From Cardiocondyla obscurior (taxonomy: Eukaryota; Arthropoda; Insecta; Hymenoptera; Formicidae), in the NCBI RefSeq assembly GCF_019399895.1, contig NC_091864.1:7356001-7420000 (forward strand): a DNA stretch of 64,000 nucleotides, in the 5' to 3' direction. Below the pieces are notes generated by a model that was not told where the DNA came from, made no database searches, and saw only the letters and a program-made list of their open reading frames with translations. Position 1 is the stretch's first letter, and each line of letters begins with the position of its first letter. Both the position numbers and the translations under genes were made by a program. Shown here one piece after another: positions 13,101 through 25,808 of this stretch.

Positions 13101-16100
13101 AGGTGTATGGCTGTCGCACCGACGGCGGAAGAGGGTGGTCGGAAACAGAGGAAAGGGGTGGAGAGGTCAGGTAATTGCAATGGCAGAACAATGGGGAATT
13201 CGGCGGCATTTCCGCCTCCGGGCCGGAACTAATAACGTCCGTCGCGCTTACCGCCACACAAATGAGCGAAAGATTGTTAACTGATCCCTTCCCTATATAA
13301 TCTGGGTACCTATGTACCTCCACACGGGCCAGCGATCTTCATTTCGCGTTGCCAAATATGCACTTCCGATACGGATGCAGTTTCTTTTTTTTTTTTTTTT
13401 ATTATCGCGCTGAATAAAACCGCGCTGTATATAATATACATATACATATTATAAATTTAAGATACCAACGTATCTCGGCTAATAATTTTACGTCGAAAAA
13501 TAATTTGAGAGTGCTCATCACCAGAGACATTACAAATGAATAAATATGTTCGAGACGCGAAGCATAATTATCAACGACCTACGGCGGGCTCGCGTAACGA
13601 TTCAAATTTTTATCAATGCTTTCCAATCCATAATGCTTTCATATTAAATTTTGTTTTCTCCATTTTGTTTAGTGCTACCTCATTAGCGAAGAATCTTTGT
13701 AATTATCTGTTAATGGCTTTTACGAAACTTCCCGTGCTCTCAATCTAAAATCCCCCATCTAACTACCTGTCTGTCTTTTCTGAAAGAACGATGAACTCTC
13801 AAGTTTGCGGAGAATATATTGACGGACTTGCGAAGAAATACCGCGGCAAATTGGATAGAATTTTCTATGTTAATCATCCTTCTTCCGTTTTGTTAGAGGC
13901 GCGATATCGATTTTCGTGAAATAATGTTCAATCGCCGTTGTGCTCTCTCACATCTTTCTCCGCTTTATCAATTTTTGATAAACCACATGGGCTTTTGTAT
14001 GTCCAGCTCTGTCGACGCTTTTGCTCTTTATATTTAATTTTTTAACTTTGCGTTAAAGAAGAAAAAAAAAAAATAACAGGATGATGAATTATTTTCATCT
14101 CTATTTTTTCTTTTATCTCAAGGCTCGTTGCCTCTTACAGTTTTAGTTGGACGTAAAAATTCTGTACAGGCATTTTATGTATTTTCGAGAACCTAGGCTC
14201 GTAATGATATCACGGGAAGGGGCAGTTGAAGAATGAATAGAGTTTCGAGCTGCCTAGTACTATCCGGCCAGCAAGGAAAAGAGAAGTTAACGCTAATAAG
14301 GGAAATCTCGACAGCGGAAGAACTCCAACGTAATCTCTCTTGCTCTCACGAGTGGAAAAGTTTTTATCCAACAACAGTCGCGCAATAAACTTGTAATTAC
14401 GAAAGTAGAAATACCGTACGGCTACCTCCGCGATCAATATATGTACCCCAATGCTTCGAAGAGTATCTCTATATCGCGAGAAGCTACGAGCGAGCGAAGG
14501 TTTAATCAGAGAGAGAACCAAATCTCTACATTCGGCAAGATTAAAATTGTATTTCGATAACAATTGCTAATTTCAAAAAGAACTCGATTTTATAAACGTA
14601 ACAACGTTGAGAACGAATTACTATTCAATTTATCTAAAGACGAAATTCAATAGTACGAGATGATAACGTAAAAATATCTGGACTTGATCGCAGGATTTTG
14701 CCCACGCGTATTGAAATCGATACGAGTAGAACGATTCGATAGAGGTACACCGCACGTGCTTCTAACAATGCATCGACTCTTCTTGACATATCTAACCGTT
14801 GAAATAGTCTGAGGGAGCAGCGACAGCAGCCGAGGTGGGTGGATGAAAATTGAGAGATCGCGAAAGAAGAGCTTTTCTTCTATCAACGTCGGGTACACGT
14901 GAAGGCATCAAACGCGTAACGGCAAAGTAAACTATGATTGAAGGAATCTCTCTCAAATCCCTTCTGGGCTTAGAGAATGAAAGATGGAAAAGCCTCAAAG
15001 GTCAAGGCTAAACCTATTCCGAAAATTAACGAGAGAAAAAAAAAACACTAAAAGCCTCGAAATAAATCTCTTGCATAAAAAAAAATTATTATTCTTGACG
15101 TATAATACTTAACGATGTAATATGATATTTATCGCGTTTTCACGAGTTGCTTTATTTTAATAAAATAACTGTCTCTTTCGCCTGTGCGTCAAATAACGAG
15201 ATAAATAGGAATATGCAAAATTTCTCACACGCTAATCCAGCCTCATTTCCTGAACCTTACGATCGTAAAAGTCAGTTACAACCTTCTTGAGAGAAAAAAA
15301 AAACCTTGTCGTCGACTAGCGTTATCCGTAAAATTAATTTAGTCTTCGCAAGAATATGACGCGGTGTGGTATAATGGTCCGCAAGAGTTATGGTATCAAT
15401 AATACTAAAACGATAAAATACCGAGTGCCATCTGCGAAGGAATAACAGCGAGAGATCCGAAACTCTGAGGAGCCTAAGGTATCCGTCACGAGGGAATTAT
15501 ATGTATGTACGCCGCGATACCTTCCGCTTTCGAGAGCAAATCATTCGGCGAGATTTCTTGCGCATACTTAATAAGCAACGAGAAAAAGATAGAGAGGTTA
15601 CGTCCGGAAGAACGGACGGGGAAAGATTCGCTTCCGTTCCGTAATTAAGTAATTCTCCATCGAGGCAAACTTTCCTCGTCTGTCGGTTCTCTTCGACGGA
15701 ATTGCATCCCCTGATTAAATTACGTCGAAGCAGCCGCGGAAGCGAGTTCGTTGTCGACAATGGAAACAAGAAAGCAATATTGATCCACTTTACTCAACGC
15801 GACGTTTTACATCGCGAAAGAAACAGACACGGGGGGAAGAAAAAAAAGATACCAAACTGGTTTAATTTAAACCTCTTGTAAAGTTAATAATATGCATAAT
15901 ACTATTATATCGTACATACGTATAAATTAATAACGTTACGTTTCGTCGCGGTGCACGTATAATTTTAATGTTTATATGATTAACGCAATCGTGAAAATGT
16001 GCATTAATATTTTCATGAATATATGTACATAATTCATAAGAAAGGTAATTAAAAGATTACTTTGCGGATAAAGTTTGTCATATGATACACCAGGGAAACT

Positions 16101-16620
16101 AACTGTACGTTCATGAATAAAATAACGCGATGCTGATATCACTCTTGTAAAGGCTAACGAGCAATTAATTAGTTGAGAACATGAGTTCTCATGAGAATAC
16201 CGTCATAAAATTATGTTATTTCATAGAATGTTACGACAAATATAGTACAATATATTAGTATTTTTGATCGAATAATTTTCCTCACTAAATTCTATTTTTA
16301 AGCAATTTTTACGGAATAAAATATTCAGAGAATAAATAATTCTTGTTACACGTACCGTGTGCTATTAAAAAATCTTCCGTCAATTCTATTCGTATGCAAA
16401 TGGAAAAAGCAACGATACAAGGATATTTTTCAATTCATTTAGAAGCGACAAATGCATATAACCGGGCACGGTATAACGAATGTAATTCTTGAAAGCCTTA
16501 TCCACATCAATATTTTCTTACGAATCGCGAAGAAAAGCAAGGAATTATTAATACCGCGAAAAACGCGGAAACTCGATTCCATAATTCCATTGGGTTTTTT
16601 TTTCTGTGTTATCCGAGCAG
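10134..16620. other. Long stretch without supported gene
   Basis: AT-rich with CpG-rich patches (10.15-10.5, 13.0-13.3 kb). T16 at 13385-13400. A strong plus-strand acceptor-like tract ends at about 14138 (ctcttacag) and a donor-like CAG before GTGAGAAC occurs at about 13078, but neither belongs to a convincing exon. Confidence 0.45.
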
Positions 16621-16807
16621 CGCGGTGAAATTCAACGGTGCATCATATCAAGTGTACAAAAATAATACGGAAAAATGGAGTGCCGAGAAAAAGCGAGAGA
16701 AATGTGGCTATAGAAACAGTTTACACGTAAACGCGATTACCAGCCGGACAATGATCCCGGGTACACTAATGGGCGAGTATCGTATCGGAATCGAGCTCCA
16801 GCCGTAA
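16621..16807 (+). other. Exon-like frame behind a good acceptor
   Basis: A T-rich tract ending atccgagcag at 16620 is followed by an open frame (one leading base, then AVKFNGASYQVYKNN, WSAEKKREKCGYRNS, GEYRIGIELQP) that closes with TAA at 16807. The 61 codons are compositionally protein-like. It is unrecognised; it could be a terminal exon or chance. Confidence 0.2.
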
Positions 16808-19299
16808 TTGTATTATATTCCGGTATAATCGATGGAACATTGGGACATGCACAATACCGAAACAGCGGCGTGAATCACGTTCACGGTGCGTTCGATTCGG
16901 GTCAAGTTCCACGGTTTCATATTTAATCGAGTCCGCGAGAGACGAATGATTTAATCACAGCCACGTGGACCGATAACGACGATCTTACTGGCCGATTTCG
17001 ATACGAGCGTGGCGGCAGCCGTGACAACGTCACGGTTACTTGCCACGAAAGCGATCACTCGTCATCGTTCCCGGTAGTAAACACTTAACGATCGCGAACG
17101 TACGATCTGACTATTATTTAATTACGTCACAAATGCTGCGGGCCCGCAATTTGCTTGTCGAGGATAAAACGGGATGTCGACAATCGCGGCGAAAGTCCAT
17201 TAAATGTTATTTGCAAAAACTATCAACGATGCGAATTAAACATTTCGAAGCACGGCGCCACGTGTTAATATCACAAGAGTAAATAGGAATAATTAAAAAA
17301 TTTACCAGCACGTAAAAGCGCTTTCTCTATCTTTTTTTTTCCCCTTTTTTATTCCTCTTTTATTTGCATCCTTAAAATACCGAATTTTATTCCATCGACG
17401 GATTATTGAAAAACGAGGGAGGTGCGATTAAAATGGTATCAATTAAATTTCTATTCGCTTTTAATTAAATTTTAATTAGATTTAATTTTCCTGGTATTAT
17501 TGGTACGAGCCTTAATACGAAACTTTGTAAGAGCCGTTGAAATTATAAAATATACCCTACGCTTGCGCGTGACAGTATTCGCGTTTCGCAATTTATCGAA
17601 ATTCCCTCTATTTACCCCGCCATGTGAAAGCCACAATCGAACGCCGGCATTAATTACCACCGCGCGTAGGATGTAACTAATGACTCGTAGCATAATATAA
17701 AGTATAATTTGCTGCAAAATTCGAATTGCTGTCAGCCGGCCTGACAGAGAGAACCGAATTTGTCGTAATAAATCGAATCGCCGTGCACAATAGCAACGCT
17801 TGGCAACGCTTTGCTATAATCGCCGAGATTTACAGCGGCCCCATTAGCGTACAGAGAACTCATCTCGCTTTATGCAAAAACCATGCGGAGTTGCGTTTAA
17901 TACGCACATACGTAGGCATACGTGCCGCTCATTTTCACGCTTCGTTTACCGTTATGTTCGAATATCAACTCTAATGTGCGCGATTATCTCTTCTCATTTT
18001 CTTTTGTAATTTTATTTTATTTTTATCAACCGGTTTATTGTTTTTCGCCGATCGCAAATAACGCAATCGCGCCGATTAGATGAAAGAAAAATAAGCGAAT
18101 ACGTACGGTATACGTATTTACGTTAAAAAAAAAAAAAAAAAAAAAAATATCACGTACAGAGTCTGTGTCTTACAACTTTCTCGAGAAGAATCAAATTTTC
18201 TACGCTGCTACGTTGAGGATTATTTAGAAACTACTCGCAGGATAAATTGAAAAAAGTAAAATAGAATGGCAAATATTTTTTTCCAAAAGAGGAAAAAGGT
18301 ACAGAACGCGCTATTCGTCCACCCGCACCTTTATCGACGCGCACGCTCCGTCTCGACGAATTAAAAAGATACCGCCGCGCATTTAGGTCAACGTGCATAC
18401 ATATACAGGCTGCTACATTTTCTCTTTTTATTTCTTTTTAATATCATGGTGATTTCGACTTAAATATCAAATTTTACCGACCGACAGAGATTCACGCGAT
18501 TGTCAGAAATTTATCCGCCGATGAATACGTAAAGATTTATTTGCCTCCGTTGTCAACGATAATTTTTCGATTATTTTAATCCAACAATTATGGTTTCAGA
18601 AGATATCCTATGTTACGTATCAATTGTCTTATATTGAAATAATTATAATTCTTCTTATCTTCTTAAGATAACATAAAAATTGTCATCTATTTGGTTTAGA
18701 AATTTAGACTTTCAGTTTATCTTTCGTGTTTAAAAGGAAAATCAAAAACAAGCTTTTATCTTAAATGTTTCACTACCAAGAGAAATGCGACTTATACAAT
18801 TTGAATAATGCGTTCATTAAGAGTTATTTAACTGTACAACTTTTCCTTTAACTATCTTCATTTAAATTTACAGTAACTCACAATTAAATTGATAAAGTTT
18901 CCCTACAGTTTGATAAAGTTAATTCGCAGGTTAATCTTGAATATCATTTTCTTAAGAAGATAAGTTTCTATTTTAGACATTCAATGTACTAACTTTGAAT
19001 CAACTTTTTTTTTCCCAAGAGCAAGAAAAAAAAAAAAAAAAAACGACAAGAGAATTATTTTGAGAGAAATAAAATATATTCTTTTTAAAAAGAAAAAAGT
19101 CTTGTAAAAATTAATTTTACACTTTGTCCAAAGAAAAGGAATAGCAATATCTCTCTGAAAGAGTGAAAGAAATTGTCGTCTAACGGTATTATAATTCAGA
19201 ACTGAGCAACGACGTGATTTAGATTATCATAATAATATTACAAGAAATATAGTATGTACGTATATTATATGTATATTAATTCCGTCTCCTTTCGTGCTG
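16808..19299. other. No supported gene
   Basis: AT-rich; A23 at 18125-18147, A-run near 19025-19043. Nothing coding seen. Confidence 0.5.
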
Positions 19300-20185
19300 C
19301 AGCCTGAATCTCTGGCCGTCAGCTGTCGCGTAAGCTACCTGACGTAATCTATCGGCAAAGATAAATAATAAAATGGAACGTACCTTTGTCGCGCCTGGGT
19401 GTCGTCGAGCCGATGCCTCCCCGACGTGGATACGCAGCATCCGGGTTAGGTTCCAGCGAAGACGTGAGAACGATGGAGCAGGAAGACACTCGCGGACACT
19501 CGCGGATGACCGCGCTGACGTCGCGACGCACTCGTCAGTTAGGAAGCTGTGCGGACGTGCCGAATAAACGAAAGGAAAGTAAATACGCTCAGTCGAAAGA
19601 ACACGTGATCGCGTCAACGTCGAACCGGATGGCGTCGCCGTCCGATCGCGGCAGCTTCCACGGCCGGCCTTGTCGCGAGGCCACGTTCAATTTGGTCCTT
19701 TCTCGTCCCGTTCCGCTCCTATCGAGTCATCGGGGCGGGCAAGGGGCCATCGGCGAGTCGCGGACGCCGCGGCGAACGTGCCGACGACGGTACGCGAGTT
19801 ACGTCGCACGCCGGACGACGACAACGATCGCTTGCCGCGGACCGAGATGAGCGCGTAGTTGCTCCGGTAATCTCCACCGCAGAGAACATCTCGTCGTCGT
19901 CACGAGACTGCCGTGATGCGGCGCGGCGCGGCGCGGCGCGACTCCAAGTCGACGCTCATTGGTCGAGGCGACGTACGTTCCAAACACCACGTGCCATCTA
20001 GCGGCACCGACCAGATTATCCAGCCGCGAAAAACACAAAAGTTCATCACTCGTGTCTACTCGAAGTCTACATTGTCTCCGTTTCACTTCTATTACCTCAC
20101 TTATCTTTTTTCCGCACCTCACCCGCGATCACCAGCGCGCGACAATGTTCTGGGGACGTCGTCGGTGTTCGGCGGCGGTCAAGTA
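19300..20185. promoter_or_regulatory. CpG-dense promoter-like zone
   Basis: The most CpG-dense part of the left half of the window, including a GGCGC tandem run at 19918-19940. Open frames overlap on both strands (154 codons plus, 113 minus), as expected of stop-poor CpG DNA. Its position just upstream of the strong donor at 20224 suggests a plus-strand promoter and leader; divergent transcription is possible. Confidence 0.35.
19918..19940. repeat. GGCGC tandem run
   Basis: About four and a half tandem copies of a GC-only pentamer, within the CpG-dense zone. Confidence 0.8.
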
Positions 20186-20223
20186 ATGGAAGACCCTAGC
20201 GCGCCGATCAATCACAGCGCTCC
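20186..20223 (+). CDS. Candidate first coding exon of an unrecognised plus-strand gene
   Basis: An ATG in good context (G at -3, G at +4) opens MEDPSAPINHSAP and runs to a strong donor, GTGAGTCG, at 20224, leaving two bases of a codon. It sits at the downstream edge of a CpG-dense promoter-like zone. A short upstream ORF (MFWGRRRCSAAVK) ends at a TAA that overlaps this ATG as TAATG. The product is unknown to me. Confidence 0.35.
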
Positions 20224-20862
20224 GTGAGTCGCCTGATCGTTCGCGACCCGTTGCGCACTTCGCGCGGTCGAGAGGATGCACCGGCTACGCGGTCAACGGT
20301 TTTTGAGACGGACGTCGATGCTGCGTGTGCTCTCTCGCCGTTTATCGTCGCGTGTCTGTGCCCCACCTCGCCCTTGGGAGCCTCGCGAACCGCAGGGGCT
20401 TGTGCAGAGCACCGCCGGGTTTGTTTACCGACGTCCGATCGGTCGTATAAACATGAATCGTCTCGTGATTTATTCCGCTTCACTTAACCCGTGTATCTTT
20501 GCGTATTTATTCACTTCGATGGTGCCGCTTGTTATCGGGCGTATTTTTTGACGATTATTTTTTTACGGGAGTGCCGAAAAATAACGTGCGAAAGTGTTTA
20601 ATAATTTTCGCGATTGTAAAATCACGGTCGGGGTGTTCGCGAGTTACTTGTGCGCGGAAGGATGACTCGACATACAAACTGAGAGGATGAACAAGCCCGG
20701 AATGGGCGTCCTGCGCCGGCGGAGCAACTTTTAGGTAAACATTATTTTTTTAAATAAAATCTTTAGTAAAAAAAAAAAAGAAACACTTACCTTTTTTTTT
20801 ATTAATCTTATTCACTAATATACTGACATGTCTATATTAATATTTCCTTTTTTCTGTTACAG

Positions 20863-20906
20863 TCACCGGCAGAATTCTACAATTCCGCTGAAGCTCATGC
20901 AGACTG
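20863..20906 (+). CDS. Candidate second exon of the same plus-strand gene
   Basis: A strong acceptor (ttttttctgttacag, with a TACTGAC branch-point-like site upstream) ends at 20862. Joined to 20223 it continues in frame as HRQNSTIPLKLMQTG up to a possible donor GTGAAT at 20907. If that donor is not used the frame continues ESHDFFS and stops, giving a 35-residue product. The acceptor also pairs with a second possible donor, AG before GTAAAC at 20735, which would make an alternative non-coding first exon. No later exon was recognised. Confidence 0.3.
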
Positions 20907-22299
20907 GTGAATCGCACGATTTTTTTTCATAATTTTTAATTGGGTTTCTTGAACCGGCAACACGTCGTCGACCATAAATTACTCGAACGTCTCCGGTGTC
21001 AGATCAATGATCGCACCCAATCTCGTATGCAGCCGTGCCTTTAACGTATCAGCCGTTTATAAAAATTAGTGAAACGTCTTATCGTTAAATCAAGGAATCG
21101 CGTGTCCTCTTCTTAGCGTCGCAATTAAGACCTTGCAACTTGACAACCATATGTTGCGCAAGCGGGGAAGCATTCACTAAAAATGAAAAACCCAGATTAG
21201 ACATTTTAAAACATTAATTTAAACAACCAATAATTAATTTACGCGTACAGCATGGTGATGCATATCTCCTTTAATATTAAAAATTAAAACTTATAAATCA
21301 TGCATATAAAAAGTGTGTCCTTCTTGTTGCTTCTGCTTTTCCTTTTTTTTTCTTTTTTTTATTATTTTCTTATACTTCGCTGCATATACACGTTACAGGC
21401 CTATAGGTACAGACAGGTGAAGAAAATCGTGGTTCGTCTTTCAACTTTATTTTTTTTTTTATTATCGACTTCGGACCAACAGCGACGTCGCATTGAGCAT
21501 TGGTTCGGGCTCGCCAATAAATAACGTAACGATTTTTCGTCTTCTTCGGTACGAATCGAAAAACGTAAGAAATTGAGTCGAGATTTCTCGTGGGACAAGT
21601 ACGCGCATGAGAGAATCGTTTTTACGTAGTAACGTTTCTCTTTGCGGGATGAAAAATAACGTGCGCGGCTTTTCTCTGTGATTTCTCCCCACGGGAAAAA
21701 AAAATGGGTGAATCGAAAGAAACGCGCTCTCCTGAAAGAAAACGGAATTCGTAATATTCCTTGTCAAACCGAGCAGTTCGGAAAATATTGGCACCGTTTT
21801 AAAAATTAAACGTCACAATTTTATAATTATTAAATTGACACTAAGAGATTTATTATCTTCGATATCATTATAACTTCTATAATTGAACTCAATTTTGTTC
21901 GGATATTAAAATTTTAAACCTTACTTAAGTTTTTTTAAAATAAACCTTTATCTTCTTTTCAATTTTCCCATTTTTGGCTAAGTCGCTCCGATGAGTTTTG
22001 TGTATCCGTGTGTGTTTGTTAAAAAAAAGATCAAAATAAGATTTTAAAAAAATTATTAGTTGACGCGGCTTTTCGATCTGCTCTCGCAAGGAAAAAAAAA
22101 GAAAAAAAAATAGAGAAACGCCGTTTCGAGAATTTGCGTGACGTTAAACGATAATGCCAATAAAATCGAAAGAAAAAATAGTGGAGACTTTTGATAAAAC
22201 TCGAGTGCGTAGTCTGGTCCGTAGCGGTGATATCATCAAGTACAAATGACACGACGTTCCATGGATTTATTCTTCGTTTACTCGATACCGTTTCGCTCA
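20907..22299. other. Non-coding stretch after the 20.9-kb exon
   Basis: AT-rich sequence with T-rich runs at 21330-21360 and 21440-21465. Short open frames on both strands only; no supported exon seen. Confidence 0.5.
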
Positions 22300-23995
22300 T
22301 TTACGTCTATTGGACTCTCATCATTCTTGTCTTCGGTATATGAATATTCCTCGATACAATATAATACAACCATAATAGCAATAATCGCAATAATAATAGT
22401 AATAGTCAGTAATTAATAATAATAATTAATAATAATAATAGCAATATAATAAAAATCACCATTTTTCTCCATCACCGTCGTCATTGTCGTCGTCGTCATC
22501 GTCGTTTCATTATAATGTATTTATAATATTTATACCGTATGGGGTGTGCACGTGTTCGTGTCTGTCTGTGTCTCTGTGTGTGTGTGTGTGAATCCATACA
22601 ATTACATCATTGTATCGCCGCGAGTTTAAGTATATAATTACAATCACTTATTAATATTCACAACTTAATAGTCGTTCGCCATTGCCTTTTATTCCCTTTG
22701 CTCTAGAAACAACGCGCAGTTATTACGTATGCTCCGTTCTGCCGTTTATTTATCGCTCTCACGATTATCATTTATTAATAATTATTATTGTTGCTGCTTA
22801 ATTGTATATACAGAAGAGGTATATATTCAATAATATTAATTAATATTAAGTATATATAATAATTTAAGTTTACGTTTCACACGTAACTATTGTATGTGTG
22901 TATGTGTGTATGTTTTCGAGTGTACGCGTGTCGGTGTTTCTAAAAAAAAATTCGTCTAATTTCTCTCAATATCTTTTTCCTTTCTTCCTTCGGTATTATC
23001 TCCCCATTATTCTCATATAAGACCACGTGTGCTTTTTTTTCTCAATGAGTTTTTACAACGGAATAACATTCTCCGGTGACGATTTTTCATCTTCGACTTA
23101 TCATACAATTCAGAGATTATATTCTGCCAATGTCGCTCTGAAAAAAAAATCAAAGTTAAATCACGTCGAAGTGCGACGCACCGAGATATTGCTAGAAAAT
23201 TTATCTCAACTTCCTAAGTTCGCAAGAAGGGTGGTTACACGTGAAAATCAGATTTCGGGAGAATATAATTTATCTGAAAGTAAGACATTTCAAAAGGAAG
23301 CTACGAAGGAAGAGCTTTTCCTTCCCGTGGCATCACCGAAACTCGCGTGGCGACGGAATTTCCTTCTCTTTCGAAGCTACATTTTTTTTCTACATACGAA
23401 GGAACGGGCTCGATCATTATCTAGAAATAGTCTAGTCTAAAGTGATAACGTAGAACACTATTTTGTTCGTGTGTATCTCTGTTTCTGTGTTTGTATGTTC
23501 CTGTCTCTGTGTCTCTTTCTCTATCTCCCCCCATCTCTCTCTCTCTCTCTCTCTCTCCGATTTTTTTTTTATACTCTCACTTTCGCTTGTGTCCTAAGGA
23601 CTAATTTGCTTTATAAACTAAGATGCCGCCTAAGCACGATATCATTGCTAAATTTCGCAACATGGACTCTTTTTTTTTTTTCTCTTCAATTGTTATTTTT
23701 TTTTCCTCTTTTTTCCCTTGCTGCGCTCACATTCTACCCACCTCTTATCCACCTCGTCTGTCGTTCAAAATATTCCATTTCTGTTATATGTATATTATTC
23801 ATCCCCGTTTATCGCGCTAAGAAAAAGAATTATTTTTATATCACATGCGCACGCCCACAAACATGCATATGCATACAGACACTTTCTCTCTCGTTTTCGA
23901 TCGGTTTTATAATTGATTATATCGTTACCCTCGTATTGATCAAGGTGGTTTCTACCGAGAGCCCTTATTCCTTTTTTACTCTTTTTATTTATACC

Positions 23996-24003
23996 CTAAA
24001 TTG

Positions 24004-24044
<41 letters not shown>

Positions 24045-24247
24045 ATAATGTACGGATTGAGATTTTCCCTGGTTTCGGAAGCGATTTCGGCGACTGCCAA
24101 GACGTCGACGGTATTCGTCGCTAACCGAGGACTCGATTCTGCTTCGCGAACGCGCAATACGGTCTCCGCGATATCCTCGAATGATGTAAAAACATTCAAC
24201 GAGCAAGGCCGAAATGCGGCAAGTGACATAAAAATTGATAAAGCCAT
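23996..24247 (-). other. 83-codon open frame crossing a CA/TA microsatellite
   Basis: ATG at 24247. It starts MALSIFMSLAAFRPCSLNVF (signal-peptide-like), continues SSFEDIAETVLRVREAESSP and DVLAVAEIASETRENLNP, then runs into HTHTHT and IYIY from the dinucleotide repeat. A GC-balanced island of about 200 bases within low-complexity DNA. The opposite strand is also open. Not recognised. Confidence 0.15.
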
Positions 24248-25631
24248 GAAGAAACAATTATTAATTATTTCACAAGAAAAAAAAATCCAAGGAATTAATT
24301 AATATATGTACATAGCAATTATCGAGCTTGAAATATTTGCAAAATTTTTACAATCTGAATATTGAACACCCTGTTTTAATCCTTCGTTCTTGGATATCGT
24401 GCATTGATAAACTATTTATTGCTCGTCAAACTTCACTGATGTTTAACTTGCAAAAGAGTTGCTTTAACAGAACGACAACGATTGCTTTTAAGAATCGAAC
24501 TCAACGTTTGAAAATAAAAAAGTTAGAGCCCGCTTCATTATTGAAATAACGTCTTCGTCTAGCTTGAGATCAAGATCTATCTCTCGTTTCGTCCCCCTAT
24601 CGTATTTCGGTCTCGAGTGTTCTAACGAATGTGGCTTTTCTTCCAAGGGTGTCAAGAAGGCACGTGACTGAAAGATATCCGCTATTCTCTATAGTCGGTT
24701 TTCTCTCGCTCAGCACGGATCAGTATCGTTTCATCTTCTTTCTGCTTCGATCGCTAATATTGCGCGTTTCGCGCACGTTTACCGAATTATGAGAATCGTA
24801 TACAGTCATGTTCTACGTATTGAGAAGAGTGGGTTTAAAGTAAGCGCCGAGCTGGCCGCGACTGACCGCGATTACCTGAAGAAACGCGCCAGGAATTGCC
24901 TGGCGCGGTTTTTTACAAGACACACACCGGGCGGAAACATCCCTTCCTCTCTTCTACCTTTTTTTTTTTTTTTTTTTTTTTTTTTGCTATACGAGATAAT
25001 AGTATCCTTTACCTTTCTTTTTATCTTTATTATTATCCTTTAGTATTTATTATGTTACTTTACTCATTATTTCATTATATCATTATTCGCTATCGTTTAT
25101 TACTCTTGCTACTACGCTTGCTTTTAACTATGGAAACGAGAAGAACGTGGTACGAACTGCCCACTACTACGGTATGTTCGGTACTGTTATCTACATCTCT
25201 CTCTGTGTGTGAGAGCGTGTGTGCGTGTGCGCGCTCGTGCGTCTCAGAATGTGTTGTTAACGTCTAACTACCAAAATGTGTTTTTTTACACATACGCACG
25301 CACGCACACATACGCACAGAACGAGGACGACGTCCTCCGGTGTGATTCGGGGTTGCACTTTTCCCTCACTCTCCCCTAATCGTTCATTCCGATAAAAGTT
25401 TCCGAAACCGGGCAAATATAATTATCATTTCGTTCATTCTCTCTCTCTCTCTTTCTTTCACTTGTTTTACAGCGTATATCCAAAAATCTTTAGAAATTCT
25501 GTCTTGCGGTATATATATAGGTACAAATATCGCGGGGAGAGATTATCGTAGCGAATATTACAAAATTCTCAGTGTTTCTCTTTCCCTCTCTCTATCTTTC
25601 TCATTTCTTTTTTTTCTTCCTCGTATCGCAG

Positions 25632-25808
25632 ACGGGAAAGAAACATTCGGAAGCGATTTCAACGATCCTCGAAAGTGATTTAAAAGATTGTGCTGGCTCA
25701 CAAGAAGGAGCTGGACGAAATTTCATCAGGAATCACATAGTTTACCGAGATTTCCTTCAGCGCGCTCACTGTGCGAAGAAAAAGGCTTTTTTTTTTTGCA
25801 GTTTGTAA
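25632..25808 (+). other. Exon-like open frame behind a very strong acceptor
   Basis: About 60 bases of pyrimidines end in cgtatcgcag at 25631. The following frame reads TGKKHSEAISTILESDLK and on through CAGSQEGAGRNFIRNHIV to a TAA at 25808. Composition is protein-like (balanced charge, low repeat content) in a region otherwise full of microsatellites. No donor or homology was recognised, so it is either a terminal exon of a plus-strand gene or chance. Confidence 0.2.

Noticed and set aside
15359..15440. tRNA-like D-arm sequence (gtggtataatggtccgc)
   Set aside because: No T-arm (box B) at the expected distance and no acceptor stem pairing.
20687..20910. Resemblance of VLRRR and AEFYN fragments to the start of Mob4-type proteins
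   Set aside because: A TAG separates the two pieces and the second frame ends after 15 codons; similarity covers only a few residues.
23471..24124. 217-codon plus-strand frame
   Set aside because: Made of pyrimidine microsatellites (Leu/Ser/Phe/Cys/Val repeats); low complexity.
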